Shown in pieces: positions 45,474 through 63,612 of a stretch of DNA of 64,000 nt (positions are counted from its first letter, which is position 1; every line of letters begins with the position of its first letter). The stretch is from NCBI GenBank assembly GCA_013400155.1, contig VXBM01000570.1, forward strand, positions 203,110 to 267,109, read 5' to 3'. A program made the position numbers and the translations under genes. This stretch comes from Helopsaltes ochotensis. Its lineage: Eukaryota; Chordata; Aves; Passeriformes; Locustellidae. The notes under the pieces are model-generated. The model ran no database searches and had not been told where the DNA came from. It saw nothing but the letters and a program-made list of their open reading frames with translations.

Positions 45474-45798
45474 ACAAAAACGCAATCCTGTTTAGAGGAA
45501 TACAGCATCTGCAACAATTTCACTTCCCTACAACTGTGAACATGATTTCCCACACAGGAAAAAATAGGAAATCCCTTGTAAAAGCAAAAAAAATCACAAG
45601 GAAATAAAAAGGAAAAAAAAAAAAAGTCAAGGACATTTCAACTGAAACTCAGATTTCTTCTTTCCAAAAGAGTTGCTCTCCATTGGAAAAAAATTAATAA
45701 ATACTTGAAATTTCTGTGAAAATTGTTGCAGCTAACAAGAACGCAAGAATCATGTCAGCTTAAGAGATTGAGAAGAGTAACCTTTAAAAGTTTTTTTC
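45474..45798 (+). repeat. Second copy of the 325-bp repeat
   Basis: Same sequence as 45148-45472 apart from two bases. The sequence after 45798 is unique, and the sequence before 45148 is unique, as expected for an unmerged overlap. Confidence 0.9.
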
Positions 45799-46765
45799 TA
45801 CATTTTGACAAAAAGAAACATTACTAATCATATATTTATATATTAGCTTTTATTTGTTTCTAAAAGTAAATATATTCATGTAGTACAGCTTTTTGAGTTA
45901 AGTTGTATAGAACAGAATTTCTTTACTCATCATTTGGTGGATTCTGTTGGTAAGGTGAATTAGAAATAAGTGTAACTGTAACACTGTGGAATTATATTGG
46001 CAAAATGGAGTCTTAGGAAGCACTGAAAAATCATAGAATCGTTTAGGTTGGAAAAGAACTGTATGTTGTATTATCTTAAAAGATACCTAGTGCTATACAG
46101 ATAAATATATGCCGATTCTGATTTCTAGTCAGGTTATTGCCTTGTGGAAGATTTTTAAGCAGCTTGGATGCCAAGTCCTTCTCAAGCTTGTGCAGGTTAT
46201 TACTCATCTGAAATATTAATTTCTACTGTCAGCTTTTGTTCAAATTACACTTATTTATTCCTTAGAGAATTTTAATGGACTGACTCGAGCTTACTTTTGA
46301 CTTCAAATTAGTCATATTGTTCCAATTTCAAGCAGCTCCATAAAAATATGGTTTGCCGATGTGCAAAAATGCTTGTAGTTGTCCCAAGAAAAATCCATTA
46401 AAAATGTAAGATTGAGGCTTGTTTTGACAAATTTCAACATGAGTCATGAATACTCAGGATTCTTACACCTTTGAACAAGAATTTTCAAGCTGCATAATTT
46501 TGATCCCAAAATAATACCTCATGACATATTATCACAAATAAATCATCAAACCTTAAGATGTTACTTTTTATAAATAGTCACCGACTTATGACCTAGAGAA
46601 ACTGTCTTATCTTCTCTTTTGATTTTTTAATCCCTGAATAATAGATAAATGTTGAACTGTGGTGTCTGAAAAAAAAAAAAAAAAAAAGAGTTCATTTTGG
46701 ATACATAGCCTGGAAAAATTCTCTTCTCTTCTGCTGATGAACTCTGAAGATCCCTGCTTCATCAG
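45799..46765. other. Intergenic, no gene seen
   Basis: AT-rich DNA with a short CR1 scrap at 46030-46060 and a 19-base A run at 46669-46687, just before the artefactual T block. Confidence 0.6.
46030..46060 (-). mobile_element. CR1 3' tail scrap, - orientation
   Basis: ATCATAGAATCGTTTAGGTT followed by GGAAAAGA is the complement of the avian CR1 3' end. Only about 30 bp is kept. Confidence 0.65.
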
Positions 46766-51718
<4,953 letters not shown>

Positions 51719-54153
51719 TGTCTTCCTGCAGAGTGAGCATATATCCAACAGTTTTCAGAACTGAATTCAAGGGACTTTTTTTTTTTTTACTCTCGATGTT
51801 CCCACATTTTATGAGTCACAAATCCTCCTGTACTAAGCAGTCAAAACTCATACTTTCAGAGAAAAATTCTTTAGGTATTTTCTAAGATACTCTGATTATG
51901 TAAGAATTGTCAGTATCTTTATTTCATCATTCTTAATGAACAGTTTAAAAGTGATCTGTAGTTTCTTATGTACAATGCTTTGGGATGTGTGTGTGAAGAC
52001 TGATTTTAAGTTGAGTATAAAATGTGAGGAGCAAAGATTGAAGTCCTATTAATAGAAGAAGCAATAGAACTGGAGATGTCACACAGGAATTGCTGATCAT
52101 TGAAAAGATGTTAATTCATGCACTTGCTGACTGGAAGAGAAGGTATTTGAAGCTGCAGGTGTTGAAACTTTAATTTCAAATGGAAAAGTGAAAGAAAGTG
52201 GTGTGCTGGGACAGTCCATTGGACAAGGCTGTACGGAGGTGCATCCTACACTTTTCATCCCAGGTGACCACATTAAACAACTGTGACATTTCACCAATTG
52301 CCAGCCATATATCTAACATCAGCAAAGCAGCAGCAGGAATTCCTGCAATCCTTCTTTCTTTTGTTTTAAACTATTAACTTTTGCAAAGAAATGTGTACAG
52401 AGAAAGGATATGTTTATAGTTTTTGGCACACCAAAAAGAAAAATTGAATGACTTATTTATAAAGATGTTGGAAGAAGTATTGGGAAAATACTTTTTTTTT
52501 CATATGATGTGCATTGTCTTTTTCTGGTTTGTCTGGATATTTTTTTACCTTTGGCCACTTGACGTATGGATACATTTATTTCTTCATCCTTTTCCAGACC
52601 TGTCTTTAGTCCTTTGGTTCTTTTCTGTTCTGTTAAAGCTGTCAGTAAAAAAGTTACTCATCTGTGATGGGATATTTTAAAATAAGAATAAAGTATCAAC
52701 TTACAGAAAAAGAGTTAAAGGAATTATTCTGGCCATGAAATTCAGGTTTTGTCGTGTCATCTATACATCTACCTTAAAGTTCTTAGTCTGTTATTTTTCA
52801 GCTGTATTTGACTCCATGGAGCATTATAATGAAGGTGTATAAACAGAAAAGCTAAGACAAGGTCAACAGACAAACAGACAATTTTTATTGGCTTAAAAAT
52901 ATGATTTCCATTAATATCTGTACATCTAGAACTTCAGACTTCTCAGATCTGCTGTGTGTTCATGTTCTTCTTCCCAATCTAGCAAAATAACTTAGTGATA
53001 ATTTACATGCAAAATGTCTTCCAGGTCCAGGGCTCTGCTGAATTTAATGGATATATTTTAAGCTCCCAGTACAGACAGTACACAAAACTTTCTTCCTATT
53101 GCACTCACATATCTGTGATGATACATGATGTACCATTATTACTTGGTTAGAACTTTCTATTGTCATTGCCCATAATGATAATCCTACCCTTTTCTGTCTT
53201 GCCCTTATCGAAAGTATGAAGAATTTCTTTGTCAGCTGCTGTTCAGCGCAATAATTTTCCCATTTCCAGACCATCGTATTAATGCCTCCTACACAACCAC
53301 AAACTATCCTCTGACGCATGCTGCATTGAGAAATACTGATAAGTTCATCTGGCTTCATGTGCTTCACACACCCTTCCAAAACCACTTGGTCTTATTCAAG
53401 CTAGCTCTCGAGGCTGCATTGCTTCAAAATGCAGTAGTTCCTGAATTGAGAGTTTTAAAGTTTTCCTTGAAATGTAATTAGAATGTTGATTATTTCAAAT
53501 TTAACAGAAGCAGAAGTGATTGAACAATTTGTGAAGAGCTTTGTGATGCAGAACTCAATCAGCTAAAATTGGATCAGAAATCTTAAAATGGACGATGAGC
53601 AAATTTACCATGCAAATTTACAATGCAAATTTAACTTAAAATATAAAATATAATGCACATCATTATAGAGATCTTAAACTGATATTGATCCACTATGCAC
53701 CATGCCTTTCTTACACATCTAGATAGAAAGTTGGAAGTCTTCAGCAGCGAAGAATTATACGATATATAAGCTATTTAATTAAAAACTGTCCCTTATGGCA
53801 GAACAGTGTTGTATGTTTATTTACATTTAAAAAAATTTGAAGCTGTAATTAGCTGGAATATTTTTGTCCTGTGCTTGTATATTTGCCTTTTCAGAATTGT
53901 TAATTTTAACAAGAATTTCTATATTTGGAAAACTCTGTTTATTTTCTCAGGAATTTTATTTCAGTTAGGTGTTAAAATAGTGTTAATTTGACTTTAAAAT
54001 TTTCCATGCCATGTTATGGAAAAATGGGAAAAATATTATTTTGATGTAGTGATTTTTATATCCACAGTGTGAATTATTCAGAGTTGCATAATTCATTGGG
54101 GTTTTTTTGTTGGGTTTTGGGGGCTTGGGTGGTGGTGGTGGGGGTCTTTCTTT

Positions 54154-54154
<1 letters not shown>
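51719..54154. other. Intergenic, one coding-looking open frame
   Basis: AT-rich DNA. An open frame of 51 codons at 52131-52286 looks coding by composition but is not recognised (see findings). Nothing else stands out. Confidence 0.5.

Positions 54155-54202
<48 letters not shown>
54155..54202 (+). repeat. T homopolymer, 48 bases
   Basis: A run of 48 T preceded by a G/T-rich stretch (GGTGGTGGTGGGGG). It is long for a real homopolymer, so its exact length is uncertain. It lies 2.4 kb from the artefactual T block. Confidence 0.85.
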
Positions 54203-54204
<2 letters not shown>

Positions 54205-55242
54205 TTTGCAGGTAAATTGTTGTTTCTGTCAATCAGTGACAATGAACCATTTTCTCAGGGGATATGTTTTGCTAGGAACTCAGAATAAGAATGGAAGTTC
54301 ATTAATAGAGTATTTAAATGCCAGATGTACCATGAAGTACTCCCATGTTCTAAATAGAGTGATCAACCTCTTCTGTGATAGCAGAGACAGAGCTTTTCTA
54401 TTCTTGGCTAGTGTGATGATATCCATGCCACTCAGCACTTACTTCTATATTAATGCTCTTCTGTCTGCCAAAAGCAGCACGTTGCATAGCTTTTTTTCAA
54501 GTCCTTATTCACCTGAAATAACTTGCTTTCTATTTATCTCTGTCTCAATTTAGAATGTGATTCATTGGTCTACAGTGAAAAAATTATCAGACTTTTAAAT
54601 GGAAGACATGGAAGCAAGAACTAATCCTGAGGGACCTTTATTCTTTGGCTCTTAGATGCTGAGTTCCCCAGAGCCGGAATTATCTCTGTATCTTACACAG
54701 TGTCAGCCGCATTGTCAGCACCTAATTAGAAAGCAAAAGGATGGAGACAAGTGAAGATACCTTTTTCACACTTCTGCTGTGATTATTGGCCTGTTAAATG
54801 CTGCTTTTCTTACTTTTTATCTTTCATGATGAACTACAGACTGGATGCCCCTTCAGTATAAAATGCTAAAAGGAAAGAAATAAAACCCTGTTGGGAGCAC
54901 AAGAGATATCTCCTCTTCCTTTCTGGAGGAAAAGCTTAGATCAAAAGGAGTTATAAAATTGTGGAAAACTTGAGCTGCAAGAAGTGTTCCAAATTTGTCT
55001 CATCCATCTCTGCCTTCTGAGGCAGGAGAAGCATATACTTAATGTGTTTGAGAAATTCCCATGTCGGAAATTCATGCATAAAACTCCTGTGAGGTCATAC
55101 TACAGCAGCCTTACAAGAATTTTTCCCATTTTATCTAACCTAGATATCTCTTGGTTAATTACAAGCTTTTTAATTGTAGTCCTCTGAAAAAAGAAGAGAA
55201 AGAAAGTGTTATGTTACTAGCCTTCATCCTTCATTTTTTTGA
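54203..55242. other. Intergenic, no gene seen
   Basis: AT-rich DNA; open frames here show no known domain. Confidence 0.55.
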
Positions 55243-55413
55243 CCAGAGAAGTTGTGGATGTCCCATCTCTGGATATGTTCAATGCTAGACTGGATGGAGC
55301 TCTGAGCAACTTGTTTCGGTGGAAGGTGTCTCTGCTCACTGCAAGGGGGTAAGAATTAAACCATCTTTAAGGTCCCTTCCTACCCAAGACATTTATGACT
55401 ATGCTTCTGTGAT
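55243..55413 (+). mobile_element. CR1 LINE 3' end fragment, + orientation
   Basis: AGAAGTTGTGGATGTCCCAT, AATGCTAGACTGGATGGAGC and TTTAAGGTCCCTTCCTACCC match the CR1 3' end in the same layout as the copy at 44920. The tail has decayed (ATGCTTCTGTGATA). Confidence 0.88.
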
Positions 55414-58400
55414 ACCTCTGCACTAAACAAACAGTTCTTTCAACTTCTCAGTTCATGATTCTAAATTTAATCAGTTCTCATTCTCATCTGAATTTTCTCC
55501 CATTTGTGTAAAACCTTATTTTAATAAGATAAATAGTATGGATTCATATTCCACCTAAGATCTTGCCAGTACTAAAGGAAGCAGAAAAATGCCTCCTTTG
55601 TCGTGAATATATAACTCTCTGTTGTCATACCTGAGAAAATTTGTCTTTTGGAAACAGACAACGTGATAACATTTTCTATTTTATTTGGCTAGCAGTCACA
55701 GCATCCGGATCCTTTTATTCATCTCTGAGGAGTTGTTTTTACTTTTTTTTCTTTCTCTTTTCCTCTTTTTAATTCTTACCATTTAAAATGTTCAGTTAGT
55801 TACTAAGAATAATGATGCTATTAGGTACTTTTGGTTACTTTGTTCGCATTGGAATATGCTATGTTAAAGAAAAAGTTGTAACATTCAGCACCCAGGAGGA
55901 CTGTTGTGCTTTTACCAAAGTAAGATAAAATTAGAAGGCGTGTTTTATATGTTCCATATGAGCACTGCATTGATGAATGTGTCAGATGGCTACTATAGGC
56001 TGCTACCTGACCTTTACCTGTTTTGTGATAGTTTGGGGATGGCCCTCACGTCTTGCCTGTTCATCTGCTGACACATTCTGCTGTCTGGGGAGATTTGCTG
56101 CTGCCAGGGTAGAGTTTAGGGAGCTGCAGCGAGACTGCTGAGGCTTGCCCTGCTGCTTGTTCACATGTACACCGAAGGTCAGTCTCCAGGAGACACCTGG
56201 AGCACATCAGGCACGTGGTGCTAGAGGGGCTGATCAAGGACACAGGCAGCTTAGCTGGTGTCTTGTTCTTGATTCTGCTGAAGAAGGGAAAAGTCCTGGG
56301 AAGAGGAGAACAATTCCATGGGCCAGGACTGAGTTGCACGGCTGGTGTCAACAGCAAGTTGTCTTTTATCACCATGGGCTTTTTGTTCGATCAAGGAATG
56401 CTAGAAAGAGACAGGATCCACCGGAGCACTGAGGAGAAAAGCATCCTTGACATCAGACTGGTGAGGGGAGCTGCAATAGGAAGGTGAGATGACAACCCAC
56501 AGGTGAGCAAGGAGGTGGACTGGGCTGACAAGCAAAAGGTGTGCAGTTATATGGACAGGACTTTTTTTTCCCCCTTGAAAACAAGAAAACGGGGCAGAAG
56601 GGTGATCATTCCAATTATGCCTACACAAATAGGGAAATGCTAAGGGGACACAAATGGAATCTAAGGGCTTAGACTTTTTTTTTTGAGGGCAAGTATTCTG
56701 CTACTTGTATAAGCCAAAACTACTTCACCTTCTCAGCTACTCTTCCATAATTTTATGCCACTGCAGCCACCACTTGGAAATTCAATTTAAATAAAATATG
56801 GTATTATCTCTACTATCCAACATAACTGCTGTGACACCCAGTAGTTAAATCCAGATCCAAGAGTTTTTTGTTTCCCACATTGTAAATGTGATGGATGAAA
56901 TTTTGAGATAATACAATTTGGAAATCATCACAGGATGCAATTTCATGGGAAAATAGAAAGTCTACAGTGACAGCATTAAAGTATTCACAATTAAGGAGAG
57001 AGTTATGTCTAGGACAGACAGAATAATATTTTTATTTGGGGAAATACAAGTTAACTTGTGAAATCAACAGAGGCAGATGAAAAGCAGAGGATAAAAGGAA
57101 TTACAGATTCAGATATTTAAAATTCCAAATGCTCTAAAGGAAATCACTAACAGGTTCGAGGTCTGAAATGCTCCTATCTGCAAAAGCTTCTGCTGGTGCA
57201 TATTTTTTAATGATGAACATTTCTTTCAGCTGGCCTGTAAGACAGGAATATAATTTATAACTGAATAAGGACAAAAAGAAATGGGAAGAAAAGTTTTGGT
57301 AAAAAATACTGATGATATATTGATTTCTTCTGTTTTCTTACCTGGTACCAAACTGCATAACAAACTTATTATGAAACAAATTAGGTACTTTCTTCTTCTC
57401 CAATATATTTGCAGTTCATTCAAAGGATCCGAGAAGCGGGTCAGCAAATTCTGCATAGTGTATCCTCGTGGATAACACCCTCCTGGGTGTTACATGACTT
57501 CTGGGGCTGGGTAGCTTGGGTTTGTCCCCTATCCATTGCCTTGGCACCCATGGCTTTCACTCTTGAGAAACACTGGTTCCAATAGTCATCCCTAGGATCC
57601 AGCATGATTTTTCACACCTCTTCCCTTCCCCTCTCCCCTGCCTGTTTTCTTCTCTGTGGCTTCAACTGTGATAATCTCTGCTCTGCCTGTTCTACACCCT
57701 GAGGAGCCCTGTGGAAAGTGTGAATAACTGGGCACAAATGCACACACACACACCTGCAGGCTGTGACAGGCATTTCAGCACAGCATTTCCCTCCCTTTTT
57801 CCACTGGGAGATAGCACAAGTCATCAACAGTAGATGAAGGCTGAGCACAGTACCCTGTGTTACTCCTGTCTGCTCACTGAACTCGTGCTGCTGATAAAAT
57901 TCTATTTATTCTGAACCAATAAAACTCCTGGACAGGATGAAAGTCTGGAAATCTGACCTCTCAGATCTTCAAGACTTCTGCAGGTGTCTTGTCATAGTGC
58001 ATTATATGCTTTTAACAGATGACTTCCTCCCCCGCAACCAAATTCTCCTTGCTGGAAGTTCATGAGTGTTTATACATGAAGGGAGAATGATTTTTTCATT
58101 CTTATTAGAACTGTACTTTTTCTCTCTCCCTCCCTCGCTTTGACTTCTCCCTTTCCTTGCACTCTAGGCAACTAAAGTTCAGCTTACAACAGGAAAAAAA
58201 TCAACAAAGAGTAATAGAATATATACAAACAAACTGGAATTGGGGGGTGATTTACAATTGTGTGCTAAATGTTTAGTGTATAACGCAGAATTAATAACTT
58301 GTACACAAAGATTCACCACATTTTTCACAATAAAACTTAATATATATTTAAAGGGATGTTTCAAGGGTATAGAGGTATAAATATTTTCATTTTAACTTTT

Positions 58401-61400
58401 ATGATCAGAACAACTGCTATTAGTCAAATGCATGGTTTTTATTGCTGTTCCTAGTCTAATTGTAGAACTGGTGTCAGTAGCCTATTAAAACTGAAAAAAA
58501 GAGGCAAACCTGTGTTTTTAGAAACTCAACAAAATCATGTATTATGTGCTAATACAGTTGGAAGACATTAGTTTAGGAGCTAAATATACTGCCTAGTTTA
58601 GTCTATTCAGGAAGGGTGAAGGGGTCACTCAAAATGTTTTCTCTTCTGAAAACTTATTTTCTTGGTGAAAAGAAGAGCCCCAGAGAAAGTTTGTTTTCCT
58701 AAAATTTTAAGCCTCCTTTTCATGAGCAATTTCTTTTTGTCACTGCTTATTACAAGCAGAGGAAGAAAACTGTGTTTGTGTGTGGAACCTCAGCAAACCA
58801 AGTGGGACCTGGGAACCTGTCTCTGCTGTAGAGTTGAGCTAGCTTTACAGTTCTGAAAAGTTTGCTAATTAGTTATATCTGATAGAGAGCATTACTTTCT
58901 AATGCAATAAAGCAATCTCTGAAGAAACAGTATCAACTAATACTATCAGAGGCCAAAAGAACAAACCCAAAACCCCCGAAAACAGTACCCCAAACAAACA
59001 AAACAAAAATGAAGCAGACTGGAAAAAAAGGGAGAAAGTCTGAAAATCTCTACCAATTAATAGGGACCAAGCTTTCACATAAGCATTATTTTTATTTCTA
59101 AGTGCTTCTAGCAAGGCTGGGAGGGGATGGAGCAAAATGATATCATTATTTTATTATTCCTCCAAAAGATTTTCTCAACTTCAACTATTTCCCTGCTGCA
59201 GAATTTTAGTTTAGTTGCTTGATTTTTTAAGTCCTGGAGAATTCGTTTACACTCTTTTATACCTCTATATTCCTGATACTTGCTTTCCAAGAAAAAAACT
59301 GAAAGATTAAACATTTTAAAAATATGAAACCTTGCATTATTTTTCTTCTTTTAAATACCTAATATCAGATGGACATAGGTACGACTGCAAAATATGATGA
59401 GATAATATGCTGCCAAGGGAGGCTGGTGGAGGATAACAAGCATATGAGCACTTCCTTACTAAGGAGAGGCCTATGGACCTATCCTGAGTGCTGTCACCTC
59501 CTCCTACTTTCTGCTCAAGAAGCAAGATGCTGTGACCATCAGCAGGGCAGACACCAGTGGCAGTGTCTGGCATGAGCAGCAGGAAGGCAGAGTTTATTTT
59601 TATCAGACACAACTTTAAATTTCCATTTAGCATTTCTGAAATGTTCACACGTGGCGTGTCACCTTGAGCTGTGCGTGCGCAGGGGTGAAGGTGTGTGGGT
59701 GTGCTTTTCTCCTGTGAGAAGGGTTTCTCGGAGCGGGAGGTTTTCATCCCACATGTACCAGGCTGAAAGCAAAGGAACTGTGTTTAGAAAGGTGCTAAAT
59801 AAAGTAAGTGATTGAACAGAGGAGAAGGAGGAGAAAAGAACTGTGCTGAAGCTGCTGTCAAAATAAAATGGGACAATTGCTTAAAACAAAAGCCTGGAAT
59901 ACTTTGGTGTACTTAGAAGATTTAATTAGAACTACGTAGGCTTGATTTGCCACTGTTTGTGCCTTATATAATCATATAAATTGTTAAAGGTACCATATTG
60001 TAATAAGGGGAGATATTTAAATTATTCATCAAGAGTGAAAATACATAATTGTTGCTGCACACTTTCAAATAAAATATATATGCAAACAAACAAAGAAACA
60101 AACAAAAAGTCATGATGTCTGTGTTTGAAAATGGTTACGATAGAATGTAGAGCAGCCAAGAATCTCCAAATTGCTTCTATTTAATTTGGCTGTTTGTACC
60201 TTGTTCTCACCATTAACATAACATTTATTATTTGTATACATGTAAATTATACAGCTATATCAAGATTTCTACGTGTAAATTCTTCACTGAATTTGCAAGG
60301 CAACCTTAGCTTTGTAATGTACCTGTTATAGTATACGACAATGTTGTGATATTATATATTATCAAGTGACTTGGATGTATTGTTTGGTAAATATGACACA
60401 AAAGTTAACTAATAAATTTTAAGACAGAAGGAATTTTCATCTGTTTGGTGGAAAATGTTTTATCTCTTTGTTCCCAGTTGACCATATGTGCAATGTACAA
60501 TTTCCTGGCAAATATATGGGAAAGCAGCAGGGAAGAAAGCTGGTTGTTATAAGGTCTGTCATTTGGGTCAGGTAGAAATGCTCTGGAAGGTGGGAGGTAG
60601 CATCTTCATACATGAAATTCCCTATTAAGTATGTTTACATAGGAGAAACACCTGGAGCTCAGGGTGGCATTGTAATGAAACAACCAGGATAGCAAGGATG
60701 TACCCAGGGGAAGATGGGGAGATGTCAGCGCTCCTGAGGGGAATGTGAGTAGCAGTAGGGCTTACTCATAGTGGAAAACCAGAGCAAAGACTGCACAATG
60801 AAGGGCAAGGCTTCTTTGGCCAGAATATGTGGTTTGCTGCAAAGCAGGCTGTTGCTGGAAGTTAGAGGTCTGAGGAAAGGATCTGAACTCTAAGAATATG
60901 GTGTTCCACGGAGAGGATGTGTTTCGATCACTTTTTCATTTACCCCTCTTCCCTAACAGATCTGAATGAATCTACAGGTCTGTACTTGCAAGGTATATAT
61001 ATATATAAATCGCCTGATTTAATGCAGTGAATTTTGAGGCATTGCACTCCAAGGAACCTATTTTGTAAGTGTAGAGTCCCATCCAAGCAGTCATTCAGTC
61101 TAATTTGAATAATACTTAGAGTTCCATGAGTAAATTCTTGCTGGAATTTGCATGATAACTTAAATGATTATCCAGTCTTGGCAGTCAACTTCAGTAATAG
61201 AAATTTAGCTGTCTTTGGCAAGCTGTGTAAGGAGTTAATTAGCTTCGCTGTGTTGTACCTTCTGTTTGGTTTAGTGAATTTATCTCTCTTCTGTCCTTGC
61301 CTGTCATTAACTTTCAGTCTCCTTGATTGCAGTCTACATGGATCTTCAAGTTCTTCATTAATTATTTTAGGTAAACTCATTAGACACTGTTCCTTTTGTC

Positions 61401-63189
61401 TTTCTACATTTCAGCATTTTAATCATATTTCCAGTCTCCAAAGGCAGAGGGAATGTAATTTTTCTGTGCTGTATTCCATTGATAAAAAAACTGCAGGCTA
61501 GACTTTTTTCTCTCTCTGTTTCACAGAGACTGAAAGACTCTCTGAAGTTACAGACTCTCACAATGGAGTCTCCATCCTGCCAACATGAATGGAATCACTT
61601 AATCCTAGGTAGCCTACTTACCTTGCAGTTGTTGTCGCGGATAGTGACAAACACATTAAAAATATATTGTAGTAACTTTTTTTTTTTACTTAAAATCATC
61701 TAATTAAAAAAAAAATCTCGTGGAAGAACTTGAAAGATTGATCCTTTTACAGTGTAAGAAGAACAGTGTGATCATTAATCTTTTCCAACATTAAAGTCTT
61801 CAGAAAGATGACAGTGTTCATCCTAGCTTGTGAGATACAGGCATTATAAAGCTGACTTTAGAAATCAAGTGTCTCCAAAAGTCAAAAAAATTGACAATCT
61901 TTCTATTGCAGACATTTAAAAAATTTATTTACTTATGTAGTAAACAGTAAATTATATTACTAAAAACAATAACTCAGAGCAAAAGGATTTCAGTCAAAAT
62001 TATTTAAAATATATGTATGGTTTCTATGTGGTTGAAGTCTTGAATTTGTCTGGAAGTCTTCTTTCATACCGCAGACAGATTATCAGACAGATTTTTTTCC
62101 CAAGTAGAGTGTGTGAATGAATCAGAACTTTTTTTAATTTAGCTGGTGTGAGTTTTGTGAATAGGAGAATTGCAGTTCTTAGGCTGGAATGTCTTTTAAC
62201 ATGATTTACTAAAGCATGTCCTGAGGGTCACATCAAACCATTTTCTTATTATAACTAGTGTGAAAGAAGAACAAGATAATGCCAAGTTTAATTAGATTGG
62301 CCCCATAATTCATGCTGCTGAATATATGGTGAAACTGTTAATAGAACATTCATGTACTCAAAGTTTACAGAAATAACCTTCTTGCTATGGCATCACAGAC
62401 TCACAGTTCCATATAGGCTGTTTTACCAAAACGTGCACAAAAATATAGTCACACATAGGTGTAAATTGTATTTTTTAGCATCTCAAATTATTTCAGTATC
62501 ATTCTGCTATAAGTCAATTTCATTAATATTTGCTGTACTAGAACTGTGGATACTAACTTCCCTTGAATGAATTATAGGCAGGTTTTTGTTGGGTTTTGCA
62601 TTTTTCAACAGATGCTTTTGAAGTGTCTGGGAAACAAAATAATTCCATGTTTACCAAGCCAGGAGCAAATGTTGCTTTTACTTGCCCTTGTAAAATTGGA
62701 GATTCAGTGCAGTGAGCGAGGTGGGAAAGGATTAAAGCAGATTGGGTAGATATTGTCATTCTGTGGAACCCATCAGGAAAGCAAAGCTTTGGTTCAGATT
62801 TCAAAGAATGTACACACCAGTGGATTGTTCTGATCAGGAAAACTTCAGGACTGTCTTTCAAAACATTACAACCTCTGACTTTGTGCTGTGCCTCCGTGTA
62901 GCTGCTGGGAGAAAAAAAATATATGATCAGTTTTAATGTGGCTGGTAAGTAAAGGAGAAAACCGTAAATATTTTTAAAACAGGACCTTCTGAGGCATTAG
63001 CACTTTTACACAAATAAAATAATAATTCTTCAATAATAAGTGAGGATTTATTTAAATACCACATTCCAATTAGCAGCTTGTTAGCAAAGTTGACAATAAA
63101 TCTTGTTTTCTCAAAAATAAGTTAGGTTTAAGCTCATCAGATCTCATTACAGGACTTTAGACCTGAAACTGGTTTGATATTAACAATCA
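55414..63189. other. Intergenic, no gene identified
   Basis: 7.8 kb. A GC-richer block at about 56040-56540 is open in two overlapping plus frames (for example 90 codons from 56215) and looks repeat-derived, possibly the 5' part of a LINE; I could not assign it. Others are a CA run at 57738-57751, a GC-richer spot at 59640-59760, a 3'UTR-like block at 60240-60430, a TA run at 60995-61007, and GC-richer DNA at 60550-60920. None supports a gene call. Confidence 0.5.
60411..60416 (+). terminator. Possible polyadenylation signal
   Basis: AATAAA at the end of an AT-rich block (60240-60430) that has the look of a gene 3' end. No coding exon was found upstream, so this is weak. Confidence 0.25.
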
Positions 63190-63259
63190 GAATAGAATAG
63201 AATAGAATAGAATCGAATCGAATCAAATCGAATTGAATCGAATAGAATAGAATAGAATA
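63190..63259 (+). repeat. Pentanucleotide microsatellite (AATAG/AATCG)
   Basis: About 14 units of five bases. GAATA units lie at both ends and GAATC variants in the middle (one GAATT). It abuts the 3' end of the CR1 copy to its right, so it probably grew out of the CR1 tail. Confidence 0.9.
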
Positions 63260-63612
63260 ATGGAATTATTTAGATTGGAAAAGACCTCCAGGATCATCAA
63301 GCCAAATCTTTGACTGGGCACCACCTTGTCAGCTAAATAATTCCTGTTGTTTGTTGAGCACTTCCAGGGAGAATGACTTCATTACCTGCCTGGGCCGTCT
63401 CTTTCAATACCTGACTACCTTTTTCTGATGTCCAACCACAACATCCCCTGGTGAAGCTTGAGGGAGTCTCTTGTCCTGTCACTGGATGCAGGGAAAAGAA
63501 ATTAATCTCCACATGGCTACAACCTTTTCAGGTGATTATAGAGAGTGATAAGGTCTCCTCTGATCCTCCTTTTCTCCAGGCTACACAATCCCAGCTCCTT
63601 CAGCTGCTCCAC
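63260..63612 (-). mobile_element. CR1 LINE fragment, - orientation
   Basis: The 3' end is at the left (TTTAGATTGGAAAAGACCTC). It runs to TCCTTTTCTCCAGGCTACAC and CCCAGCTCCTTCAGCTGCTCC on the right. It covers the same part of ORF2 as the copy at 36748 but is more decayed, with no long open frame. Confidence 0.88.

Noticed and set aside
59337..59747. 136-codon minus-strand open frame with ATG
   Set aside because: No recognisable domain, no signs of splicing partners, and it spans mixed-composition DNA. I looked for DOK6 similarity and saw none.
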